Assembly (NCBI GenBank): GCA_027596945.1
Contig: JADGJH010000508.1
Coordinates: forward strand, 1 to 10,315
Origin: Physocladia obscura
Taxonomy: Eukaryota > Chytridiomycota > Chytridiomycetes > Chytridiales > Chytriomycetaceae
Length of the DNA stretch: 10,315 bases
Direction: 5' to 3'
The position numbers were made by a program, and so were the translations under genes. The notes under the pieces were generated by a model. It was not told the origin of the DNA. It saw only the letters and a list, made by a program, of their open reading frames with translations, and made no database searches. This document shows positions 1-7,974 of the stretch, in pieces; the stretch's first letter is position 1; each line of letters starts with the position of its first letter.

Positions 1-25
1 TTATTATTATTATTATTATTATTAT
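1..25. repeat. (TTA)n microsatellite
   Basis: An uninterrupted run of TTA triplets, about eight copies, opens the window and decays into AT-rich sequence. It is a simple repeat with no coding reading. It lies directly upstream of a pyrimidine-rich stretch ending in CAG at 81-83 that could be a splice acceptor. Confidence 0.95.
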
Positions 26-83
26 ATTCTACTTTTTGAAATTTCCTTCAAGAATAAATTTTGCATTTGGTTTTTTTTTCCAG

Positions 84-315
84 GTATCTGTCACCAGTGT
101 TCAACATTGCAGAATGATCGCTAAAACAACATCCACGGAATCTCGATTTTGTTAGTCAAATTTCAGTAATGCAATCATTATTTCGTATTGTTTTTTCTGA
201 TTCTTAGCTTTCGAATATATACGGTTTCCCCTTAAAACTTGCCAGATCCATTGCATTCGCGAATAACCACGGTTGTATTCCAGCGCGTGGATTTAAATAT
301 TCATATACCTGAAAG
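84..315 (+). CDS. Candidate upstream exons of the SH3 membrane-protein gene
   Basis: The reading frame of the SH3 gene has a stop at 362-364 and no ATG before its membrane segment, so its true start lies upstream. A consistent model can be read from splice signals. Exon 84-150 follows a T-rich tract ending in CAG at 83. An intron runs 151-245 (GTTAGT to CCAG). Exon 246-315 is followed by an intron at 316-381 (GTTTGT, a CTAAT branch-like site, CACCAG; 66 nt). Phases match at both joins (phase 1, then phase 2), and the joined frame is open and enters the main exon at base 382. An ATG at 113 lies in this frame, but the gene may start left of the window. The exons have no recognisable domain and would form the N-terminal, probably extracytoplasmic, part. 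This is inference from splice motifs only. Confidence 0.35.
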
Positions 316-381
316 GTTTGTGGCAGATGATTCATTCAACATCTTTCATTGACTATTCTAATAATTGAACAAATTCACCAG
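316..381 (+). other. Probable 66-nt intron 5' of the membrane-helix exon
   Basis: It starts GTTTGT after AAAG and ends CACCAG, with a CTAAT branch-like element about 30 nt before the acceptor. It removes the in-frame stop at 362-364 and leaves an open phase-2 join. Without it, the only start available is a TTG at 365. Confidence 0.5.
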
Positions 382-2136
382 GCAAAAGAACAATGGCAGG
401 AGAAGCGTCATTTCATCAGACGCACCAAAGGCTAAAGATTTTGCTGTAATTCGACTAATTTTTGACAAACGTGCAAACAATGCAGCGACAAGCACTGGCG
501 AAATTATTGGAATATCTTTAGGGGCTGTTTTCTTTGCTGCAATCGTTGCGCTTATTGCTTGGATGTGTCGTACTTATCGTAAAAAACAACCATCGTTCGA
601 TACCGGTTTATTATCATCGCTGACGGCACACGAAGAGTCGACTGCATCTCCAGTGACATCATCCAGTAGATCCGTAATTTTACAAGAAATCGCGATCAAC
701 AGCAACTACTCTCCAAGCGATATGCGAAATCAAGGGACCTCTGTTTTAGAGCGTGACGAAACGTTTTCAATTAAGCTAAAAACTTTTTCAAACCCGTTTT
801 ACGATTGGGCGAGTGGCGAAAAAGGAAAACGAGAAGACGACCACAATAAAAGAGATTCCGTTTTATCAACGGAAGATGTTTTAAGGAAAAATAGCTTCAA
901 GGTTGTAACGCCTGACGTTTTTCGCGGCATATCCTCTCGATCGAATTCAGCATTGTCCAATTCCTCTAACAAATCCAATTCTTCTTCTGGATTGCGGCAT
1001 AATCTCAAAGTTTCTTTTGCTTTGAATGAAGACGAGAGAAACACTGAAACACCAGCTTCTAACAGTCCAATTTCCTGGACAGTTGCTACATCAAAAGATT
1101 CGCTGTCGTCTCAAAATTCAGGACATCTGGATACAATGTTAGAGACACGATTAGAAAATATTCAAAACTTGAAATTTCTTCGAGTTGTTACAGTTATCCA
1201 TAATTACAGGCCAAATATGGCAGATGAATTACGCTTACCTGTGGGAGCAACTATAGCTGTTATTGAAGATTTTCCTGATGGATGGGCTGATGGGTAATTT
1301 TTTACATTTTTCGAAGAATGTATTTGAATATTTAAAACAAAAATAGTGTTGATACACTCACTGTGAATCGTGGAATCTTTCCACTCTCGTGTGTTATAGA
1401 TACTGGTGGCAATTCAAGCTCAAACGTATTTTCAAAAAAACTTTCTCACGTAACCTTTACAGTCACCAAAAGAGAGAGCTCGCTATTTTCACAAGATGGG
1501 AAGTCAGCGTCCCGAAATTTGGCAGCTCAGTCCACATTTAATCAAGCGAAACAAAAAACTGCAGTTGTTTCAAATCAGTTGAAAATGTATACAGTTTTGT
1601 ACGAATATACCCCCGAACGTTTTGACGAACTTAAACTGTCAATAGGTGTTGACATAATTTTGTTGAAATCATTTGAAGATGGATGGGGAAAAGGATATGA
1701 CCCAGTTTCGGGAGCAATTGGCATTTTTCCATTGTCATTTGTCCAAAGAAAGGAATTTCGAAGCCCAAGTCCGTTAATTCCGCAGGCTGGCTTTGCTAAC
1801 TTACCAAAAGTGACTCATTTACAAAACTCGACTAATAGATTGTTTTCTAGAACTGTTGTGAAACGCTCGTCATCACTCGTTGAAATTGTCACTGGGAATG
1901 CGCCTTCTCAACATCAAAACATATTTTTTCTTACCGAAGAAGGATTTTTGCGTGCACACGTCACACATCAATATAGTGCGATCTGTAAGGACGAACTAGA
2001 ATTGGCAGTTGGATCAGATGTGATTATTTTAAAGCAATTCAATGATGGATGGGCACGAGGACGAGATATAAACACTGGGAAAATTGGCATGTTTCCAATG
2101 GTTTGCGTCAATGGTAAAATAAGTGAAAGAATATAA
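382..2136 (+). CDS. Single-pass membrane protein with three SH3 domains (partial 5' end)
   Basis: Likely a membrane-anchored adaptor that recruits proline-rich partners through SH3 domains on the cytoplasmic side. Two exons are clear: up to 1293 and 1347-2136 (TAA stop). A hydrophobic helix (503-565, IIGISLGAVFF... to AWM) is followed by the basic stop-transfer CRTYRKK, so the large C-terminal part should be cytosolic. A Ser/Asn-rich linker lies around 930-1010. Three SH3 domains follow: about 1181-1395 (intron inside), 1585-1746 and 1948-2118. Each shows an ALYDY-like start (VIHNYRP, VLYEYTP, VTHQYSA), an acidic DEL segment, the DGW core and a G-I/M-FP-C/F-V end. No catalytic domain is seen. 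It converges on the minus-strand gene ending at 2605. Fungal proteins combining a membrane helix with SH3 domains (Fus1-like architecture) are the nearest idea, but I cannot claim orthology. The start is unresolved. Confidence 0.85.
1294..1346 (+). other. 53-nt GT-AG intron inside the first SH3 domain
   Basis: The exon frame hits TAA at 1295-1297, immediately after the DGWADG motif. Removing GTAATT...AAATAG joins a GG to T (phase 2) and restores the end of the SH3 fold (NRGIFPLSCV) in the frame of the second exon. The domain is complete only after splicing, which makes this the best-supported intron in the window. Confidence 0.9.
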
Positions 2137-2604
2137 TTGATAATTACAGTATCATCATTCACTGTTTTTGACCTTCACTTGTTTAATAACGAGACTGTCA
2201 TCATACCTTGTTTATTCACTAATCTGAAAGCCGACCGCACAGTTGCCCTTGGTGCCCAAATTTGGTTGCTGTGCTCGTCGTTGCTAGGTCGTCAAATCAG
2301 CGATGAAGTGGCAATTTTGAATTTTGAATCCATCTTTGCTTTGATGTTTAATTCAATATTAAAATAGCATGTCGCTGTCTTGCAACTTTGATATATGATC
2401 CTGGCCTATGGTTTTTAAAAAGTTCGATTTTCACGTCATTTGGTTGGAAAGATGAATGCAAGGTGCAGTGTTTTTGCGTACTGGTTAGTTGGTAAAGAAA
2501 CTAAAGTATTCCTTTGAAATTATTTCTATTTTATTGGTTTTCCTCCTATAAATGTTATAAATATAATGTAATATAATTACCTAGATGGAACCTGTATGAG
2601 GAAA
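2137..2604. other. Intergenic region between convergent genes
   Basis: This is the 3' space between the SH3 gene and the minus-strand coiled-coil gene. An open plus-strand frame runs to 2367 but begins with a non-ATG codon in the 3' flank and shows no domain. A patch around 2225-2300 is clearly richer in G and C than its surroundings, and I could not assign it. No AATAAA was found for the plus gene; one exists for the minus gene at 2530-2535. Confidence 0.6.
2530..2535 (-). promoter_or_regulatory. AATAAA poly(A) signal candidate for the minus-strand gene
   Basis: AATAAA reads on the minus strand 70 nt past the TAG stop at 2605-2607, in an AT-rich context. Distance and orientation suit a polyadenylation signal. 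The hexamer is common in AT-rich DNA, so this is suggestive only. Confidence 0.4.
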
Positions 2605-4123
2605 CTACAGTGCTGTCAATATTTTAACAACGTCTTCATCGTCAATAATCTTACCCAATTTTTCAAGTTTGATTTCTGGCTTAGCATCGTTTCGATCAAT
2701 TTTGTTTCTTCCCTGATTCATTCGACCCTGGATCATTATAAGCTAGAGTTAGCACAATAGCGTTATACTAATATAAACCGAAAATTGAATTTTTGTTTTG
2801 AAAACCCAACGGCTAAAATTTTCTAAGATCTTGTTTTTGTTGCCAGCTTTTTTGGGTGAAGAAGTGCGAGCAGCTGGAACTGGTATCTTGATTTCCACGT
2901 TTGAATGTTTTCCAATAGTTCTTCTGTTGATTCTAGCCCCATTTTGACATTTATTTCCGACCTTCCAAATCGTACTACTTCAGAATTTGAGTTTCTGAAA
3001 ATTGTAACAGTGCTTTTGATAAAATTTGTAAATGAATTGAACATGTTTTTTTTTTTTGTGTCAAATCAATCATTGAAATCTACCAGTACAACACTTTTCA
3101 AATTGTCCCAAAATCCTCCTTTTTTGTGAATTTGACGTATTTGTTGTGGAATATCGATTTTTTGGATTTTTAACTGCCGGACTCCTTCCCCACAATTCAG
3201 TTCAAAGCTCTCCATAATTCCAGACAGTAATCCAGCTGTGTGTGATTTTCCGTTCTTAATCATTCTTTTCAGCTCCTGCAGTTGCAAACATGCTTCATTT
3301 TCGCCAATTTTTTCGTCTTGGCGAATGATTAATTCGGGCCCATTTGCATCATTCTTGTTAAAACAAATATAGAAACAATTACGCCATTTAAAAAATATTT
3401 TGAGAAAGTACCTTCGAAATTTCCTTTATCATACGATGATGAAAATCTTCTCGTTCTTTTGCTTTGATTGACTGAGAAAATTCGATAACAGCTTCTTCTG
3501 CTTCTTTAACTCGCCGCAAAAGCTGTTCGGTTCTAACTTCTGCAAGATTGATTCGATCAATTAAAAGATCATCATTTTTTGCAATTGCGACTTTTTCAAC
3601 TTGCAAATTTTGGCGTTGCTGCTTTGTTTCTTGAAATTCTTGCTTCGCTTGCCCCTTTTCTTTTTGCGTCTCTTTGGTTTGGATAGATTCTGAAGTTTTG
3701 CCAGGACTATTATCCTCAGTCGCTAGATTAGCGTTCTCTATTTCGATGTGATCTTGCTTCACAAAAATAGAATCAAAAAATGAGGTCGTTGAACCTGTTG
3801 CCGTTGCTTGTGGAAAACCGGGACGTGTAGTTGGAAATGAAGCTGTAGATAATGTAGATGGTGCTCTAGATTTCGTAGCACCGATATAAAATATTGCTTT
3901 TGTATTTTTTATTCTGATTGCCACAGATGGAAATCCTCAATTATTACTCACATGCAACAATTACGAAAATGGCAGCTGAGTCAATTGCGATACTCAAAAA
4001 TCCAGAAGGTTGTTGATTGAATATATTCCAATTATCTTTGGCGTCAAAAATACTTTCTTTTTCCGCGGTGGACACTTGTGATCGGGGTTTGCCCATTGTG
4101 TTTGTGTTTTTTTCTTTTTCCAT
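2605..4123 (-). CDS. Multi-exon single-pass membrane protein with long coiled coil, family unknown
   Basis: I do not recognise this protein. Exon 1 (4123-3952) starts at an ATG just downstream of an in-frame TGA and encodes about 40 polar residues, then a hydrophobic helix that is completed only after splicing (FLSIAIDSAAIFVIVA + SIFYIGA, residues about 42-64). Exon 2 (3896-3412) adds a Ser/Thr/Pro-rich stretch and a Lys/Glu/Gln-rich coiled coil (about residues 120-219). Exon 3 starts at 3353 (NDANGPELII...) and reads to a TGA at 3066, or to a donor near 3083-3094. Coding sequence resumes around 2961-2990, and a final exon (2727-2605, ending DDEDVVKILTAL and TAG) follows an intron with a CTAAC branch site. 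Between about 2990 and 2780 two frames both look coding, with a switch at the A-run 2900-2902. Either exon 4 starts later or one base is missing. Introns of 51-58 nt match the neighbouring gene. Confidence 0.7.
2728..2778 (-). other. 51-nt last intron with CTAAC branch site
   Basis: The donor is GTTTAT (2778) and the acceptor GATCCAG (2728), with GTGCTAACT about 25 nt before the acceptor. The join is phase 0 to the terminal exon. A second donor, GTTTTC at 2805, is also phase 0 and would give a 78-nt intron; I cannot choose between them. Confidence 0.55.
3046..3057 (+). repeat. T12 homopolymer in the unresolved third intron
   Basis: Twelve consecutive T (A12 on the gene's strand) lie between exon 3 and the next coding stretch of the minus-strand gene, most likely inside an intron. 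Confidence 0.85.
3354..3411 (-). other. 58-nt intron 2 of the coiled-coil membrane protein gene
   Basis: The donor GTACTT follows codon AAG (ends 3412) and the acceptor is AACAAG (3354), phase 0, preceded by a T-rich tract. The unspliced frame stops at 3388; the spliced frame continues for nearly 100 codons. Confidence 0.7.
3897..3951 (-). other. 55-nt intron 1 of the coiled-coil membrane protein gene
   Basis: On the minus strand the donor is GTGAGT (from 3951) and the acceptor AAAAG (3897), phase 1. Splicing fuses the two halves of one transmembrane helix and bypasses the TAA that follows the donor. Confidence 0.75.
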
Positions 4124-5330
4124 TTCAAGAACTCAAAAAGGCAAAATAAGGAAACAAATAAGAAGTTCGGCTTCCAGTCTTGTGGAAACAAACTGTACAA
4201 TAGCCTTTTGGCCAATAGACAGTAACATCAGCAAAGTCTTCACGCAATATGTCCTCCTGTGGCGAATTCGTTAGTTTCTGCAAATACTGAAAGGGGAGTC
4301 AACTCTATTGTGTTAAGATTTATCAGTCAAATTTTCATATCTATAGTTCATCCAAATTGCATTACTAGGAAATTTATAACGGCATGGATAACTAACCATA
4401 CTTTACCTCGTGGACTCATTTGGTAGGCTAATATTTTGGTTTTAATATAAAAAATACACTTATGAATTTTTAAGTATTATTTCGCCTGGTATAATGTATT
4501 CACAAAAGCAAAACTTAATTATCAAAAAAATGGCGAGTGACCATAAAAATCAGATCTTCTTTAGGAAATTTACTCTTTTAACATGTTTTAATGGTTTTTG
4601 AAAAAAATTTATCCCCGGAATTCTAAATTTTCATATTTGATAGAATGTTTCGGAAACAAATAAACCTTTTCTCTTACTTTTTTGCATTTACGTATTTTAA
4701 ATAATAAAAAATAGTATTATGAAGTTTGAAAAAATAATTTTTATTTCTGCAGTATTTATTGCACTTTGTACAACAAAATGTGGACATTACATTTAATCAG
4801 CTATTATATTGTCAAATAAACCTTTTTTAATTATTATTTTCCATTTAAAACCATCATTGTCTGAAGTTTGAAAGTAAACCTTTTAGTGAATACCCAGGAG
4901 TTGCAGCTAGTGCAAACTTAAAATAGGAAGGTAAATTTGCCACATGAATTTCAGTCATCAAAAATCACTTTTGCAAAATTTGTAGTGTTTTGAATGAAAC
5001 TATTCAAGAATGTATGGGTTACAAGGGAAAGCTTATATTTAATCTTTTTTAGTATGTTTTATGAATTTAAAGTTTTTGTTTTTTTTTAGAGTTTTCAATA
5101 TCTTTACAGAATATGAATAATCAAACATTATACTTTATTTTTAATTAAAAATATGAAAGTATTTATAACATTAGAACACAGCAACTGCACTTGCCATGGA
5201 CTTGCTAATGTGTAAAAGTCCGCTCAGCTGGATTTTTTGTACTAAAAATAGACACATTATGTCATTGACTATTTTAATTTCAATTGAACAATATTTACTG
5301 AAAATTATTTTTTTTTATAATAATAAAACT
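4124..5330. other. AT-rich intergenic region without supported gene
   Basis: This is the 5' side of the minus-strand coiled-coil gene and the 5' side of the plus-strand cassette gene. Reading both strands I see only short open frames, dense A/T runs and a few repeated words. An ATG at 5196 is in frame with the downstream gene, but the intervening 45 codons are hydrophobic and AT-driven and do not resemble it. I found no terminal inverted repeat or target-site duplication marking an element edge, though I could not search exhaustively. Confidence 0.6.
4657..4884 (+). repeat. Dispersed TAAACCTTTT direct repeats
   Basis: CAAATAAACCTTTT occurs at 4657-4670 and again at 4813-4826. A third, shorter copy of TAAACCTTTT is at 4875-4884. 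The word GAAGTTTGAAA also occurs twice (from 4721 and from 4863). This could reflect an old duplication or chance in low-complexity DNA. Confidence 0.5.
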
Positions 5331-5963
5331 ATGACTGTTACAATTCCGTTCACAACTGTGAGAAATCAATTCTTAAAGACCCTTCCAATTGGAACAATTT
5401 ACAAAGACCTGTGTAATGAACATCACTGTGAAGTACAAGAACGTCAAATCAACACTACTTTATCAAAAGTAGGTGTATTATATTTTGGTTCAAATTAAGC
5501 CATTGCCATTGATGTACCTGACAAATGGATGAAAATGGCTAATCCAACAAGAGCCAACATTAACCAATCCATGAAGGAACAAATTATAGAACTAGAAGCG
5601 ACTGTCAAGAGGCTTCAATCAGAACTGAGAGAGGCAATGGACCCTGATTTCGAGAAGCTGTCAGTGATTGAAATAAAACATTCATTACTGGATAAAATAA
5701 AACAATTAATGAATGGAAATAAATACTTTGAGACTGATTCTAAAGTGTTCTATGTTGATAAGGCACTTGTCTATTATCTGAGAAAGAAGAGCAGTGGTGA
5801 TAACAAAAAGAGAATTCAGCTTATCAAGCATGATTTAATGAAGGGTGACTCAAACCTCTGTAAAGAACTCAATCACAACCAGCCAGCTATCCAAAAGAGA
5901 CTCTATCATCACTTGAAGAAGGAGATTGATGATGAAAAGATTGTTGAAATAAAGAGGCATTAA
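5331..5963 (+). pseudogene. Coiled-coil cassette protein, broken by one in-frame TAA
   Basis: Function unknown. The frame from ATG 5331 (MTVTIPFTTVRNQF...) stops at TAA 5496-5498 but continues in exactly the same frame to a TAA at 5961-5963, about 210 codons in all. Both sides read as one protein: a 55-codon N-terminal part, then VPDKWMKM, a predicted coiled coil (EQIIELEATVKRLQSEL, about 5575-5625) and a Lys/Asp-rich helical C-terminal part. No catalytic motif is visible. The start is preceded by the AT-rich string TTTTTTTTATAATAATAAAACT. It converges on the RING gene, and the two stop codons overlap within one TTAA. The single stop with good coding on both sides indicates a recent nonsense mutation. 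Alternatives are two separate ORFs, or translation starting at an ATG at 5529 or 5535. Confidence 0.55.
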
Positions 5964-6781
5964 TCATTCTCTGAATCTGAAAATGCTGACAGTGGTGCTC
6001 TATTCTGAGTGAACATGTAGCCCAGAAAGTCTTGAATGCTTTTGTTTCCTTGACTGTTTTGTCTTGTGTTTACATATACAGCGTCACAGGTCTCCAATTC
6101 CATAAACACTGGCTCTGATGGATTAGATGAACAGTTCATGTGTACTGAAGTCTCGGATATTGTTCCATTTGAAATAGTCTTCATTGTTGTTATGGTGATT
6201 GTTGTCAGGAGTTTAGTCAGTGGCAATGGACAGACAACCCACTTACGGCATTTGTTCTTATAAACCAGGACTACTGCCTCATGTGTTGTAAGTACTCCGT
6301 CTGTTGGTCTGTCATTCAAATCCAGCTTGAAACCTTGTTTTTCTGCATCCCATCCACACAATTCAATTTGTGACAGGTTTCTTTCAATGATTTGAGTTTT
6401 GCATCTTGTTTCAAAGTGACTTTACATGGTCTTTCTTGAAATCACCTTACGTTGACACATGAAGCATTTGCGTTTCTTATTATCACAATCTTGAATGTGT
6501 TCATCAAGATTCCATTTCAATACTCTAAACTTTTAGTTTTTGTTAGTGCATGATTCCAAAAAAGGTGTCAGTGTAACCTGCAGCTGTTTATTATGAAACA
6601 ATGATTCAGTCTTACATTGTGGGCACTTTTGACCCAATTGATGGCAGCATTTGATACAGACAAAGTGTGGATTTGACCCATTTGTACATTGGATAATTGG
6701 AAAGTTTATGTTTTCAAGACAGACACAACAGGTCAAGTCAGATTGTTTTAAATTCACTGCGTAGTTTAGTATTGATTCCAT
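5960..6781 (-). pseudogene. RING finger plus C2HC zinc-knuckle protein with two in-frame TAA codons
   Basis: A probable RING-type ubiquitin ligase or zinc-binding regulator of the mobile cassette. From ATG 6781 the first 82 codons hold a RING-like C3HC4 pattern at 6614-6730: CCVC, then C in PIIQC, H in PHFVC, CIKC and CPQC. The spacing between the third Cys and the His (six residues) is longer than usual. After TAA at 6533-6535 the same frame continues with DEHIQDC and a C-x2-C...H-x4-C knuckle (CFMC at 6466-6455, HFETRC at 6418-6401), interrupted by TAA at 6422-6424. It then runs about 150 codons, through GWDAEKQGFKLDLNDRP, to TAA at 5960. The zinc knuckle spans the second stop, so the frame was once continuous. 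A TATAAA-like string abuts the start. I cannot name the family. Confidence 0.6.
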
Positions 6782-6815
6782 TTTATAATATAAGCAAAAG
6801 ATTTTAAGTTTAGAG

Positions 6816-6837
6816 AAATTCCACGAAAATGGAATTT
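6816..6837 (-). terminator. 8-bp hairpin between HNH and RING genes
   Basis: AAATTCCA (6816-6823) and TGGAATTT (6830-6837) form a perfect 8-bp stem with a 6-nt loop. It lies between the TAA of the helicase-HNH gene (6864-6866) and the ATG of the RING gene (6781). Intergenic hairpins at transcript 3' ends are known in mimivirus-like viruses. Applying that here is inference. Confidence 0.4.
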
Positions 6838-6863
6838 TTGGACCAATCAAAAGTTGTCATTTT

Positions 6864-7788
6864 TTACAACAATTGCAATTTTTGACCCAACTTGTTATTT
6901 TCTTGTCTCAAAATTAGTCGCAGATTCCAATAGGCATTAATGTTCTTGAAGTCATCATATGTGGTATGTTGGCATCTTGGCTTGATGTGGTCTATCTCGT
7001 ATCCTCTTGGTACCACCCCATCAGGAATACCAAGACGCTCCAAAAGCTCTTGCCTTGTTGCAAAAGTATGCTTCAAACTAAAGTCATCAGAACACTCCTT
7101 TCGAATAATGTAGTTGATTACTTGAACAGCCTCAATTCTTTTTTGTTTGAGTTCATCTTTTAAATCTCACTCTCTCTTCTTCTTCTGTTTCATTCTTTCA
7201 AAATCAGTCTCTTTTGTCACTTTATGCTTTATCCCATTGTCAATTACATTAATGTATTCTTTCTTTGTAGTCCAACTTATTGCCGTGTATTGCATATCCT
7301 TTGCCATTCTACTCCATTCATGGATTGTGAATGGCTCTTTAATTGAATCCACCTTGCACTCGATGGACTGTCAAACAATAGTTGACCCAGAAATATAACC
7401 GAAATTGTTCTACAGTACACTCAATCTTGTCCTTGGTTACTGTATCTTCCAGCAACAACAGTGGCTCAATCTTTTTGACTACAAATGTTGCACTTTTGAC
7501 AAGTCCAAGCTTCTTGTATTTTCTATTCAAAATAACTGGAGTGCCAACCATCAATAGAACATCTTGTGAGTTTGGGTCATCTCTATTTGCTTCTATTCTA
7601 ATCTTTTTCTTTTTCTTTAGTTTATCTCTCTGCATCATGATTTCATTGATTTTTTTTCTCTTGTTATGAGTAAACGCTAAATTTACTTGAGTAAACAAGT
7701 GCTTATTGTCAAAGTCGCTGGGATTCAATGTGTGCACAATGTCAAATAGCACTGTCACTGAGTTGTCTGAACAATTTTTGATAATATA
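6864..7788 (-). pseudogene. SF1 helicase C-terminal domain in frame with HNH nuclease; truncated, frameshifted, nonsense-mutated
   Basis: Reading from 7788, the first part has features of an SF1 (Pif1/RecD-like or viral) helicase C-terminal half: NLAFTHNKRKKIN, a LLMVGTPVILNRKYKK stretch, and motif VI-type TVHRVQG at 7371-7351. One surplus base at about 7350 shifts the frame. The next segment carries PFTIHEW and YTAISWTT, where the usual SR arginine is Trp (codon 7274-7272). The frame then meets TGA at 7167-7169 and continues unchanged into IEAVQVINYI and an HNH domain at about 6995-6875: GYEIDHIKP, WNLRLIL and ENNKLGQK supply the DH, N and N/K positions. TAA ends it at 6864-6866. The Walker A half is absent: the frame has TAA at 7789-7791 and nothing helicase-like precedes it. 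Helicase and HNH were probably one protein. It is non-functional as read. This is not a Helitron helicase, whose end motifs differ. Confidence 0.7.
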
Positions 7789-7974
7789 TTATAGGCCTAA
7801 CAATTTGATTTTATTTTCCATTATGTTAGAGATTCTTTTTTTGCTTGTCAATATATTCTGTTTTTCAGTCGTTCTTGCGTTTTGTAATTTTTTTTTACTG
7901 AGTCTTATTTTGGCATTTCTCTCTATTTTATTTACTTTTAATTGTATTTTTTGTTGAATCCTGCAGGGGCCAAT
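7789..7974. other. AT-rich spacer upstream of the truncated helicase
   Basis: The minus-strand frame of the helicase is open again above the TAA at 7789-7791 for about 40 Lys/Asn-rich codons, without helicase motifs. A small GC-rich word (CTGCAGGGGCC, from 7961) stands out. This is where the missing N-terminal half of the helicase ought to be, and I see no trace of it. Confidence 0.5.

Noticed and set aside
799..1044. Minus-strand 81-codon ORF within the SH3 gene
   Set aside because: It is the antisense shadow of the Ser/Asn-rich linker, with no domain of its own.
2905..3129. Plus-strand 74-codon ORF
   Set aside because: It is antisense to the coiled-coil gene, crosses the T12 run and has no motif.
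3994..4215. Minus-strand 73-codon ORF at the start of the coiled-coil gene
   Set aside because: A different frame of the same strand starts at ATG 4123 and splices into a complete membrane helix, which is far better supported.
5331..7170. Variant genetic code with TAA read as Gln
   Set aside because: Interior TAA codons could all be Gln, but TAA also terminates these same genes and the SH3 gene, and an interior TGA is present as well. Nonsense mutation is simpler.
6864..7788. Helitron or Helentron
   Set aside because: A helicase and an EEP domain are both in the window, but the helicase C-terminal motifs are of the viral/Pif1 type, there is no Rep domain, and the EEP lies upstream, more than 1.4 kb away and in other frames.
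7382..7957. Plus-strand hydrophobic ORFs opposite the helicase
   Set aside because: They are Phe/Leu/Ser-rich antisense products of Lys/Asn-rich coding sequence; the minus strand carries the recognised motifs.
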